Assembly (NCBI GenBank): GCA_963921425.1
Contig: OY992840.1
Coordinates: 3,722,501 to 3,786,500, forward strand
DNA from: Dryas octopetala
Taxonomy: Eukaryota; Streptophyta; Magnoliopsida; Rosales; Rosaceae
Direction: 5' to 3'
Length of the DNA: 64,000 nucleotides
Shown one piece after another: positions 48,824 through 58,981 of this stretch (positions are counted from its first letter, which is position 1; every line of letters starts with the position of its first letter). The notes under the pieces were generated by a model. The model did not search any database and was not told the origin of the DNA. It was given only the letters and a program-made list of their open reading frames with translations. A program made the position numbers and the translations under genes.

Positions 48824-50150
48824 CAATATGGTGGTGCTTCTACTCGAAACAGTGTGGTTGGAGCCTACACTGGGGCTGAGGTCGAGGTTTGATCGAATAC
48901 TCACATGACTATAATAATGAATTCACAACAAACGAGGTATCAATTTGTTTTTTGGAAAATGTATCTTGCATATGTAGTTGAAATGTGAATAATGCAAATT
49001 ATATGTGCATAAATTTCATTCGAGGGATAATTTGGTTAATTGGGCGCATGCACAAGGAAGGACAAACAACATAGTCATTGTCATTATGATGTGTAATGCA
49101 GCAGGGGTGGGGAAGAAGAAAGCTAGAGTGTTCCTTGGTTGCGAACAAAGTGGTCTATGTAGGCCATCCAAGTCTGATGTCAATAGTTGTTTGGTAAAAC
49201 ATCCTAAGGATGGTAGAAACTCTATTACGAAAAGATGTGGATGCCCCTTCTCATTAAAGGGTGTGTACACTAGTAATGATGATGAATGGACGCTAACTGT
49301 GGTATGTGGAGTGCATAACCATAGGGTTTTGGATTATGGTGAAGGACATTTATTTGTGGACAGATTATCTGAATGAGAGAGTTCTTTATTGGTGGATATG
49401 TTCAAGAGTTTAATGAAACCGAGGCAGATTTTGAACATTTTAAAGGAAATGAATGATTCAAATACAACAACAATCAAAACAATATACAATGTCAGACACC
49501 GCCATTTGGTAAAAGAGAAGGCTGGAAAAACATAAATGCAGTGTTTGCTAAGTAAGTTATCTGAACACAAATACTTTGAGTGACATAGATGTTCTGGTGG
49601 TGATGATATTCTGACTTTTTTTTTTTATCCACTCTAAGTGTGTTGATCTCTTACGTGCATTTCCACATGTATTTATCATGGATTGCACGTATAATACTAA
49701 TAGATAACGTTTGCCACTTTTTGATATTGTTGGGGTCATATCCACAAACATGACTTTCTCTGTTGCATTTGCTTACATAGTTATAAAAAAGAAGACGAAT
49801 TACATTTGGGCTTTGACTAGACTGAGGTCGTTAGTCAACGATGATTGTCTTCCTGATGTGATTGTCACAGACCGAGATCTAGCACTCATGAATGCAATCT
49901 CTGCTATTTTTCTTAGTGTTGGACATTTATTGTGTAGGTGGCACATTAAATATTATGGCAAATTACAAGAAAAAGTTTGGAGCCAAGGATGATTAGGATA
50001 AGTTTTATAGTTCGTGCTATTTCTTGGTAAATTCAATGCCAGAAGATGTGTATTTAAGAGATTTGCATTAGATTGAATCTAAGTTTGGTTGCGTTTGTAG
50101 GGTTATTGACTATTTGAAGGACACTTAGTTGATACCTTTCAAGGAGAAGT
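48824..50150 (+). pseudogene. Mutator-like (MULE) transposase, degenerate and C-terminally truncated
   Basis: A short exon (to about 48937) joins a frame from 49005. That frame reads FHSRDNLVNWAHAQGRTNNI, CGCPFSLKGVYTSNDDEWTL and VCGVHNHRVLDY, the FAR1/WRKY-GCM1-type zinc-binding N-terminus of MULE transposases (C and H ligands visible). After stops come LKEMNDSNTTTIKTIYNVR and, at 49711-49992, LFDIVGVISTNMTFSVAFAY, WALTRLRSLVNDDCLPDVIV, TDRDLALMNAI and LLCRWHIKYYGKL, the MULE catalytic core. The Asp of TDRDLALM and the C-x-W-H motif are present. The frame ends LIPFKEKFAV at about 50150, where the family continues for hundreds of residues; instead the right-hand dyad repeats begin. Confidence 0.88.
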
Positions 50151-50162
50151 TCGCAGTAAACT

Positions 50163-50251
50163 ATTCGATAGTAAACCTGTCGAACAGGTTAGAAATGTTC
50201 GGTAGGTACCTGCCAAACGAATCTAAATCGTTCATTAGTTTACCGCTGAAT
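50163..50251. repeat. Three further 22-bp dyads, right of the MULE transposase
   Basis: Dyads start at 50163, 50197 and 50230 (spacings 34 and 33 bp). They are the same TTCGGTAG...CCTGCC type as the left array and have the same three-per-unit organisation. They abut the truncated transposase coding end. Confidence 0.85.
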
Positions 50252-50344
50252 GAACTGTATGACAAAATATATATTTTTTTTTTTTTACGCAATTTCTATG
50301 AAAATTACATAATTTAACCATAGTCAAAACAAAAATAAAACTAT

Positions 50345-52430
50345 TGTTGTTTTCTTAGAGTATAAAATTAATCAATTAAAACATATACGACTCTAAGTTT
50401 GCTCGCAAGTGCACGAATCGCATCCATAGAAAATGGTGCAAATACGAGGTCGATCTCACGAGAAATAGGTAAATATATATCAAATCAATCATGCTTATCA
50501 ACTAGAAATGTCTAACACACACACATTGCAAAGGGGGTTTGTAGGTTATGAAATTCACGCACACCACTTTAATCACACACACGCACACACCAAATTATCT
50601 TGCAATGTTAAGAATCCAAAATCCATTTTAATCATGCAATCCCTCATCACAAACCTTACTAGCAATCAATTCAAACACAATATAATAAAGTTTGACTACT
50701 AAAAAGTGTTGATTATTGTCTTTTCAGCAATTGCTCCTTTATATCATAACTAAAGTTAGTATGCCCTAGTTAGTTAACTATACATGTTCCCTAAAGCTTG
50801 ATTATACCTAGGGTTGTTAGCCATGCAAGAGTCATTATCGATCATGGGGAACGTCAAACATATAGAGCATAGACTCATCCAAACCCGTAACCTATGAGCA
50901 TCTATGAATTCTTGTTATCATGGATACATTCTTAGGATATTCACTTGTTACCAATTGAAACTATCATCCTTTTCAGCTTGTTTAATTTCATAACATGAGT
51001 CTAGATGCAATTTCCCTAAGATGGCAAGTCAAATAGATCCTACAACTAGCATGACATTCAAACATAGATAAAAGAATCTTATTATACGCATACTCTGAAT
51101 CAATTAACTAGAAGATTGATGCATGTACTCGTGGTTAACTACATAATTAAAACATCAATTATCATCCCAACATGCAAGAATAATCAACTAACTAATCATA
51201 ATAAAAGAATTCAGAAAATAAAGATGCAAAATATAAATAAATTCTCAATTCATTGTTGATAACAAATTAAAATAAACTAAACAATAGAAATAAGAAAAAC
51301 AAGAGAAATCATTAAAAGCAAAAAAGGATTTTTGGCACAAGAAGGAGGCAAGAGAGAGAGAGAGAGACCACAAGCAAGAGGCTCACGGCTAGGGCCAGCT
51401 AGGGCTGCGGCAAAGACCCTCTCTTTGTCCTCTTGGTGTCGAAATCCTCTCACAAATAAATCAGAAAATAAAAGTATCTCCAGCTCTAGGTAAAAAAAAT
51501 GAAAGGTGCAAGGTGTGGTAAGTGCTGAATTATGAGAGAATGATGTCCTTATATAGGAGTGAGAAGGTGAGGCTTTCCTTGTCCCACAAGGCTAGGATTT
51601 TCAGCAAAAAGATTGGCCTTGGGCTGAATTCAAGCTCTTTTGGGCGTAACTTCGTTTTCTGCTCGCGGAACTGCTGCGCTACCTCCACTAAAATAGTCAT
51701 ATCTCGAGCTACACAACTCGAAATCTAAATCCGTAAAATTCTTTGCGAAGCTAATATCCGTATCTTTCTAACCATATATGGCATGTTACCTGGTTCAATA
51801 TGGAGAAATACAGAATCACTGTCGAAATGTATTGTTCATTTTTTCAGAGTTTTGACTTCTTCTTCAGCTAGGATTCCCTATGATCTTTCACTGAATCTTG
51901 TGAAATTTTCCTTGCACATGTGGGATTCCTTCCATTTGGGCCTTGGATCATCTAAGTGAGTGCGAATTCCTTAGGCTTGTGGACCTTGGATGGCATGACT
52001 TGGGCTTCTCCATTTGGGCTTGCAATAGGCGCATGGCCTTGGTCCTTTGGACTAGGGTTATGCGCATGGCTCATGGTGCATGGGCTGCATGTGTGATCCA
52101 TGTGACTTGATGATGTGGCATGGTTGATCATTGACTTTGATATTTGAACTTTGACTTTGATCAAAAGTCAATCTTGACCAAAAAGATTCTCTAAAAGATT
52201 CTTTAAAGATTCTCTCCAGATTCTAGATTCTTCTAAAAGATTCTCTCAAGATTCTTTTTTTTATTTTTTTCATTTTTAGTTCAAAATCGCCCCATTACAC
52301 TCTATTCATCCTCAATGCTTTATTTAACCTATAAAATACTAAATAAACTAATAAGACACAAAATATCAAGTTCTAACTCTCTAAATTAGGGAGTTAATAA
52401 CATAAAATGTCATGAAATGCACATTCAACA
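50345..52430 (-). mobile_element. Solo-LTR-like block (LTR retrotransposon remnant)
   Basis: The 2.1-kb block opens TGTTGTTTTC and closes ACATTCAACA, inverted TGTTG/CAACA ends. On the minus strand there is a promoter-like TATA (CCTATATAAGGAC, about 51558-51546) upstream of a GA/CT-rich leader. The far end carries the phrase CTCGTGAGATCGACCTCGTA that I recall from other plant LTRs. No coding. The DNA on both sides shares ACCATAGTCAAA, suggesting it interrupts one sequence. No clean 5-bp target duplication was found. Confidence 0.5.
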
Positions 52431-52580
52431 AAAACCATAGTCAAATTATAAATAAAACTTGTGTCGAATTTTAAGTGTAACAAATGTTGAATTATAAAAA
52501 GTTCAAACCATAGTCAAGCTACACAAACTACAAAACCATCAACACATAATCATTGGGGGGGACGACGTCTCGAACTTCGT
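52431..52580. other. Right flank of the LTR-like block
   Basis: It holds two copies of AAACCATAGTCAA (52435 and 52506), also present left of the block near 50315. No coding. Confidence 0.4.
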
Positions 52581-52589
52581 TGGTACGTC

Positions 52590-53740
52590 ATGTGTCCCCT
52601 CCAAAATATGTTGCAAACTTTGAATCGACTAATAGAGGTGAATAGGGCATGTGACAACAACTTCTTTGCCCATGTCAATAATCAACTGGGTAATTCGTAG
52701 CATACAAGCCTCACGCTCCTAAAAGCCAAAATATATCAACATTAGCATATACAGTCGGACAACAAGGCAATTTTAAGTGTAAAATTACATACCCTGTAGT
52801 ATGTAATATCTAATGTAGCACATAGGTCAAATGCAGCTCTACGAGTGGGGTTGTGGACGATTGGATGTGACATAGTAGTGAACCAAACAACGTACCCTCT
52901 CACAGTATATGATGGCCGCCTCACCGATATACTGTGAGTCTCCTCGGACAACACGTGATTCCCCTATGTCTCCCACATACCAGCCAAATAATCATAAATG
53001 AGTCTGTACGAGTGTGCATTCGCACCTCAAACCCCCTGAAAGACCGCATGTGGTGCAGGAGGGATCGTTTGTACCCTCCCAAACTGCCTAAGCGCTCTCT
53101 TGGGACAATAAGGCTCAACAGCATCAAAACACATTATCATCCCTATGAAGAATGCTACAGCTGGCAATGGGTGTGCTTGTCTTTTCGATTTGTATGGTTC
53201 TCAAATAACTTAAGAAAAACAATAACATAATAGATTTGAAAACAATAACATAATACATTTTTAAATTATTAGAATATAATCCTAAATTAATAAAATAGAA
53301 TTCTAAATTACAAATATACCTCATTAGCCACCAGAACATCAAGTCGTTGTCGTATTCTCTGAATCGCTTCAACATCATTCACACTATCCCGCCTTGGAGT
53401 CCAAAGAAGCGCACAAGGTGAATTATCGGAATAATTCATGTCGTAGGATGGACCAAAAATAGTGTACATGTGCTCGTACACCCATGCCTCTAAAAGTGTC
53501 ATATAACCGCCAATTTTCTTAACACCAGTTCGAGAGGTAAATCTTAACTGCCTAAACAACCAAGCTAAGCGTTCAGTGCCCCATGCATAATGGTTAACAG
53601 TAAAAAGAATGAGATATTGGACTTCTACCCTTGTGCCAGTCTTATCAACAAAAATGGTACAACTCAATAAATACAACAAATAGTCTCGGGCAACGCATTG
53701 GATTTCATGCTCAGAGTTGCTATCAAATACACTACTAAAG
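52590..53740 (-). pseudogene. MAIN-like plant mobile domain (PMD) fragment
   Basis: Minus-strand frames read YLLSCTIFVDKTGTRVEVQY, YAWGTERLAWLFRQLRFTSR, GGYMTLLEAWVYEHMYTIFG (53679-53308). After an intron or insertion they continue HPLPAVAFFIGMIMCFDAVE, PYCPKRALRQFGRVQTIPPA, YLAGMWETYGNHVLSEETHS and RPSYTVRGYVVWFTTMSHP (53190-52750). This is the C-terminal two-thirds of the MAIN-like (MAINTENANCE OF MERISTEMS) type PMD. The N-terminal part is missing: at about 53740 the sequence switches to an hAT-type transposase. An in-frame TGA after the VFQG motif near 53030 breaks it. Confidence 0.82.
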
Positions 53741-53774
53741 CACGTACGTAACCACTCTAATCGTACGTACTCAC

Positions 53775-54120
53775 CACCAAATATCCATATTAGTCACATG
53801 TTCAATACTTGCTTCATGAATTCTTAGTTTTTCACTAAGATTTTTTCAATCTTTACATCCTTCATTAGCCAATTGACTTCTACTAGTCTTTGAATTAAAT
53901 AGCTTACATCAAAAACAATATACGTACTCTATCCACCTTTTTGAATAAACTAGCCATATTCTTTCACGTTCTTCTCTATTTGATAATTTTCGATTGTAAT
54001 GTCTTGTAGAGTAATGTCTAGAAGTCTTTAATGGGACCTCGATCTTTCCACTAATAAATTTCTTATGTTTGTATTGATGTTTTTCCATTGGCAAGGATCA
54101 TAAATATTTGTTACATCTTC
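53775..54120 (-). pseudogene. TTF/ZMYM-type hAT transposase, N-terminal fragment
   Basis: The minus strand reads NIYDPCQWKNINTNIRNLL, then RHYSTRHYNRKLSNREERER, then IWLVYSKRWIEYVYCF, and after a stop CKLFNSKTSRSQLANEG with KNLSEKLRIHEASIEH. This is the TTF-type zinc-finger entry region of hAT transposases related to ZMYM1-like proteins. The rest is absent, replaced by the PMD fragment on the downstream side. Confidence 0.7.
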
Positions 54121-54400
54121 ATTTGGTTCTTGACTTGGTTCTTGGCCTAGTTGTTGGCTTGGTTCTTGGTGTGGTTATGGACTTGGTTCTTAGTATGGTT
54201 CTTGACTTGGTTCTTGGTCTAATTGTTTGTGTGGTACTTGACTTGATTCTTGGTTGCGTTCTTGGTTTTGTTCTTGGCTGCATTCTTGACATGGTTCTTG
54301 AATTGGCTATTGATTTGGTTCTTGACTTGGTCTTTGATTTGGGTATTGCCTTGATATATTCTTGGCTTGGTTGTTTATTGTTAATAACAAATTTATCCAA
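54116..54400 (-). repeat. 18-bp minisatellite (QEPS-type coding repeat)
   Basis: About 15 degenerate units of the pattern CTTGACTTGGTTCTTGG on the plus strand. On the minus strand one frame gives runs of QEPSQEPN-like residues, joining upstream of the TTF-type fragment. It is probably the low-complexity N-terminus of that transposase. The hydrophobic plus-strand frame over it is a shadow. Confidence 0.8.
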
Positions 54401-54654
54401 AGCTCCTTTTTGAGATTGAATTAGTTTTTCTATTCTTCTTTCTTTCTTAATTTTTTCATATCTAGATTCAAATTTCTTACTAGACCTTTTTTATATTAAT
54501 TACTAATAATTAAACAACAAAGTGACAAATAAAAACTAAAGTATGAGATACAAGAACAATAAAACCTTGCTCAGCTGCAATTCAAAAATTAAGAGAAACT
54601 TACCAGTTACCCCAATGAGGCTTGACTATTGAGTTTGAAGATTGAGACTATTAG

Positions 54655-54941
54655 GCTATCCACAGTGGTGAGAGTGAGAGAGAGAGAGAGTAATACATAG
54701 CCTGAAAAGTGATTTTGCAATCTGAGAGTGATAGTCATATGTGCTTAAGCTTCAGTAATGCTGAGAGTCATAGCTGATGGTAATACAGTTATACCTAATT
54801 AAATTAAGCCTAATTTAGATTAAGTGATGGTTATGTCAAAAAATTATATCATTGGTTTTATTTTAAAGAGATCTTTAATATAATGTCAATATTGAATATA
54901 TCTGGATTTATAATTTTATTACCCAAATTTATAAATTGAGC
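54655..54941. repeat. Fragment related to the Harbinger end near 42.95-43.1 kb
   Basis: It starts GGCTATCCACAGTGG after a TTA. It contains a stretch (54842-54905: TATATCATTGG, then CAATATTGAATATAT) matching 43050-43110. No right terminus is visible, so it is a truncated piece or a diverged MITE. Confidence 0.45.
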
Positions 54942-56690
54942 AAAATGCACTGTTGGTCTACTTACTATAGTAGATTTCCCATGTTAATCCAAGAATTAAT
55001 TTTTGTACCAAATTGGTCCACTTTCTTAAAACCGTTACCCAAGTTGGTCAATTATGTCAATTTTTAGTCAAATGCCGTTAAAATTTAGCATGTATAGAAC
55101 ATGTGCCCTTTTTTTAGAGCAAATGTGTATTTTTCACCGCCAAGGAATTTTTAGTTCTTTTTCAAAAATCACAAAAATATTTAAAACTAAAACAAATATA
55201 TATATATAAAGAACTTAAATTAAAAAATAAAAAAAATAAACTAAAATCATTGGACCTACAAGTCACGATCCTCTGTTGAACCTCAAATGGAGGTACAAAT
55301 GTCACACAAAGTCAAACCATTTATGTGAGACCCTGAAAGTTTTTCGTGTTTGATTTTCAAAGATTTGGAGATCGATCAAGAGTTGATTGTGAACCAATGG
55401 GAAGTTTATATTCATTTTTACGAGAACGTAGTATTTTTCTGAGTCCCGGAGTGTTTTTGGTTAATTTTCGAAGTTAAGGAATTTCAGAAATTAAAGTTTG
55501 TTGAGTGGAAAAATCTTGGCCGTTGATCTATTTTGATTTAATGTCCAGTATATTCAGCAGTTGGTGGCAAAGGAGGAAGTCACGCAAAAGCTAGAGAAGA
55601 AAGGAGAAATCGGTGGAACCCTATGGAATGCATCACTGAGGGCTCGGCAGCCACCACCGATCACTCGGCGTGGTGGCGAGCACTCGGCAAGCTTTGCCGA
55701 AAGCTCAGCATTTCGGCAAGAGCTCGGTAGCTTTGCTATATATAGCCCCCCATTTTTTCTTCTGTTTCATTCTTCATCTGCAGCTCTCTCTCTCTCTCAG
55801 TTCTCTCTCTTCATTGAGAGAGTTGTTCTTTGGTTTCTCTTCGCCTGCGGAGGTGGTGAGGTACTCGTGGTGTTTTGAATGTACGGAATCCAGGTGGGTG
55901 AATGTTATACGTTATTCGTTTAGTGGGTGGACTTTATATTTATTTTGTGGATGATCCCTTAACTTGTCTTGATTTTGTTTCTTATTGTTTAACTATGTTT
56001 TTCAGTTATTTGCTTGTGTGCTAGAATTTGGTTTGATTCTAGGATTTAAATCTTGTTACAAATTCGAGGATAATTTTAAGCTTATTGGCTTAATAAGATG
56101 CTTTTAAGCATGAGAACCTAACGAGATTATTGCTAGGTTGATTTTAGTATCCGTTTGGTGATACAAGCTATTGAGATTAATAGTTGTGGATTAGGCTTGT
56201 GAATAGTCAGTTGTGATCTGTTGAGCTAAGTTGCCTAATTGTGATTTAACAATATCTTGTGATGACCATGTTAACTGGATTTGAGATAATGTACCGATTG
56301 GTCAAGATATTGTGGTTTGACACGACCTGAGAGTAACAAATGAATTGGATAGGTTGAGATACCAGTGTGATTTCAAATAGCCAGTTCTGATGGTGGAGCA
56401 CTTGAGTTTCAACTTGGTGGTCAGTAGTACGAATCTCAGTGTAGCCACATTCGTTAATTTTTTTATTGAATAAGATAATGTTCACCTTACCCGAAAATAT
56501 CTCTACTAGTATACCATGTCAACAACAAATGTCATGCATTGTCCATGTAGCACTTAACAGTTTTTTGGATGGAAATTTTAATATAAGTGCTAATTTGTAG
56601 GTTTTTGATAGTTAGTGGTTGTATTTAAAATATTTTATAATTAATGGACCAATTTGAAATAACCCCTATAGTTAGTGGGTGCATTTTGTA
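54942..56690. mobile_element. Non-autonomous DNA transposon with 8-bp target duplication
   Basis: AATTGAGC flanks it on both sides (54934-54941 and 56691-56698). The ends AAAATGCACTGTTGGTC and, inverted, ACAAAATGCACCCACTAACT continue with shared words such as ACTATAG and AAATTGGTCCA. The 1,749-bp interior has no transposase. An 8-bp or 9-bp duplication fits hAT or MULE; the longer, looser inverted repeats favour a MULE. It carries an LTR-like block. Confidence 0.75.
55324..56330 (+). repeat. LTR-like block nested in the 54.9-kb element
   Basis: It begins TGTGAGACCCTGAAAG, the start style of Tekay-type gypsy LTRs. A TATA box (CTATATATAGCCC) is at about 55736-55748, followed by a CT-rich leader. 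The right edge is uncertain. The CTCGGCA/TTTCGGCAAGAGCTCGG words at 55640-55735 are repeated several times. Protein-like frames here look spurious. Confidence 0.4.
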
Positions 56691-56728
56691 ATTGAGCCTA
56701 AAATAAAATATTGGGTACAAAATACAAA

Positions 56729-58840
56729 TCTATATATATAAAGCAAAGGCTCTCCTTAGGTGAAATTTTCAGAAATTCCACAAATACCCATAGTTAATTA
56801 AAATTATTAAAACATACAATTTTAATTGGACAAGGACAAATGAGTAAATCAACCACTATTGCAATTACACAAATTCAAAAATAAATTTGAAAAATGATGC
56901 AGTATGAGACCACGTTCTCTTTTTTTACCTTTTTTTTTTTTTTGTGTGTATCCAAACCATGTTATCTCTTCTTTATCAATCCAAACTCACGTTCTCTTCT
57001 TTTGCAGCACATTCTTCCCCACAATCTCTTTAGTGGTTTACTTAATTTTTCAGTTTTATGAGTTGAGAATTGGATCGATTTGAGTTTCTTAGATTTTGTG
57101 ATTGGATTCTTTTTCCCTCAGGTAAAATATGTTTCTTAGCTTTCATTTGTTTTTATTCGATCATCAGAATTGGGATACTGATTCACCTCATGAAATCTCC
57201 ATATATCTAACTATATATTCTGTTTTTGGATTTAAGCATTGTGTTTCACTGTTTCGAACAGAAAGGAAGGCCTTATACACAGGTATTAGCTCCTTTGTTG
57301 TGCCTTTAATTTGTGGCATACATGTTGATGGCGGTTACCTCTTCCTCATCTTTCTGTTGGCCCTATGTTATGAACTCTTCTCCTCATAGTTTAGGCAAAT
57401 GGGCCCCACTTGGCTCTGCTCTTTATCAACCTCGGAACAGAGCGGCGCGCTCTGGCTTCGAAAGTAAGTCCCTGTAGGACTCATGTTAACTAAATTGGCT
57501 ATTTTCATAGGTAATAATTGTCTTAGGTGTTGTTAACTTTTATTTGGATATGGTGAATATTTGAAATATTTGAAATATATTTTTAAATTTCAAATTTTAC
57601 ATGATAAATATTTAGCCACAATTGTTTCTTTGAATGCATTATTAGCTCACGTAATTTTCATCATCTACAATTTACTACATTTCACTTTATTCTGATTCAA
57701 CTGGCCTCCTCTCAATTCTTCTAATATTGTATTTTGGTAATAAAATGCTCATCTTTCAATAGTACTGTTGGAGATTGGAGGGGCAGGGAAGTAGCCATAT
57801 TAGTGGTCTCAAATAAATTAAAATTCCTTTGTTTTGCTATGGACTTCTTATATATGTCTGTTTATTGTGGTTATTATTAAATTGGTTTTTACGTTATTCT
57901 CACATGTATTTCCCCCTCTTCAACAGGTTGTCATTTATAGTTTATTGATTATTGTAATATTGTTAGTTACGCTTAGTTCAGAAGCCTATATTGGTAATAC
58001 CATAATACATACGCAAGATGTATTAGTTTGGCTTACTGCAGCATGGTAATAGATATGATAGTATTAGTTCAGGCTAATGGTATTACTGTTAGTTAGGCAG
58101 TATATATTTTGATGCCTTTCATTTATGTTTAACAATTTGATTATTGTTAGTTACGCTTTGGTAATACATACGCTAGACGTATTAGTTAGGCTTACTGCAG
58201 CATGCATCATGATAATACATATGATAGTATTAGTTCAGACTAATGGTATTACTGTTAGTTAGGCTTACTAGGCTTACTGCCATATTATATAGGAAACATG
58301 TATTAGTTAGGCTTACTGTTTATCATTAATTACACATGATGTGGGTCCTTGGGGATTGGTTTGTATTTAGGTGGTTGTATAAATCATGTATGTCAAAGTC
58401 AATTTCCATCTTCAATATGCTCTCTAGGTTTCTAATCCTCCATAACAAAGCTTTTTTTTTTTTTTTTTTGAGAAAATAAAAAAAAACATATTTAATGGTC
58501 GATTTCTGTAACAAATGTTTTGAATCATGCCTTTAATGTCCCTGTTAGGATACTTTGGTTTCTCTATCCATTATTCAACAAATCAGTTATTTTAAAATAA
58601 CTTAATAAATGATAGTATAGTTATAAAATACAATGATTAAAATAAAATTTAAAAAATAAAAAACACACCCCACTATCCCACTATCTTAAAACGTGAAAAG
58701 AGCAGTGGGAATAACAATAAGAACCAAAAAAAAAAAAAGAAGTAAAAATACAAATAGATAGAATGTATGTCAAAAAATTAACATATGCACAATACAAAAA
58801 AACAAATTCGCACGCGCGATGGCGCTTGCAGAGAGGCTAG
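56729..58840 (+). mobile_element. Non-autonomous Helitron, complete
   Basis: The 5' end TCTATATATATAAAGC (56729) is preceded by A. The 3' end is a hairpin (GCACGCGC/GCGCTTGC, 58810-58829), then GAGAGGCTAG ending at 58840 and followed by T. There is no target duplication, as expected for insertion between A and T. The last 100 bp align with the ends at 853 and 3580, so it is a relative of the autonomous Helitron at the left of the window. The interior has no Rep or helicase. It contains a roughly 180-bp tandem duplication (57957-58100 and 58141-58330; GTTAGGCTTACTGCAGCATG). Confidence 0.85.
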
Positions 58841-58981
58841 TAGCAAATAAGGTGAGAGCACATATAAAATTTCAGAATAACACTCTCTCTTGGTAATGTA
58901 GAAGAAGCAGAACACTAAATTTGAAATCTGTGTGTGACTGAAAGGTGGAAAGAAAACAATTCCCGCCAATCGGCCTCAGCA

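Noticed and set aside
50508-50702. Small histidine/asparagine-rich frame
   Set aside because: Lies within the LTR-like block over a CACACA-rich stretch; no protein signature.
54108-54413. A hydrophobic 101-residue plus-strand frame that looks like a membrane protein
   Set aside because: It is the shadow of an 18-bp minisatellite whose minus-strand frame (QEPS-like) fits the adjacent hAT transposase.
57129-57389. 86-residue frame inside the Helitron as a captured gene
   Set aside because: Hydrophobic, no recognisable motif, and no splice signals linking it to other exons.
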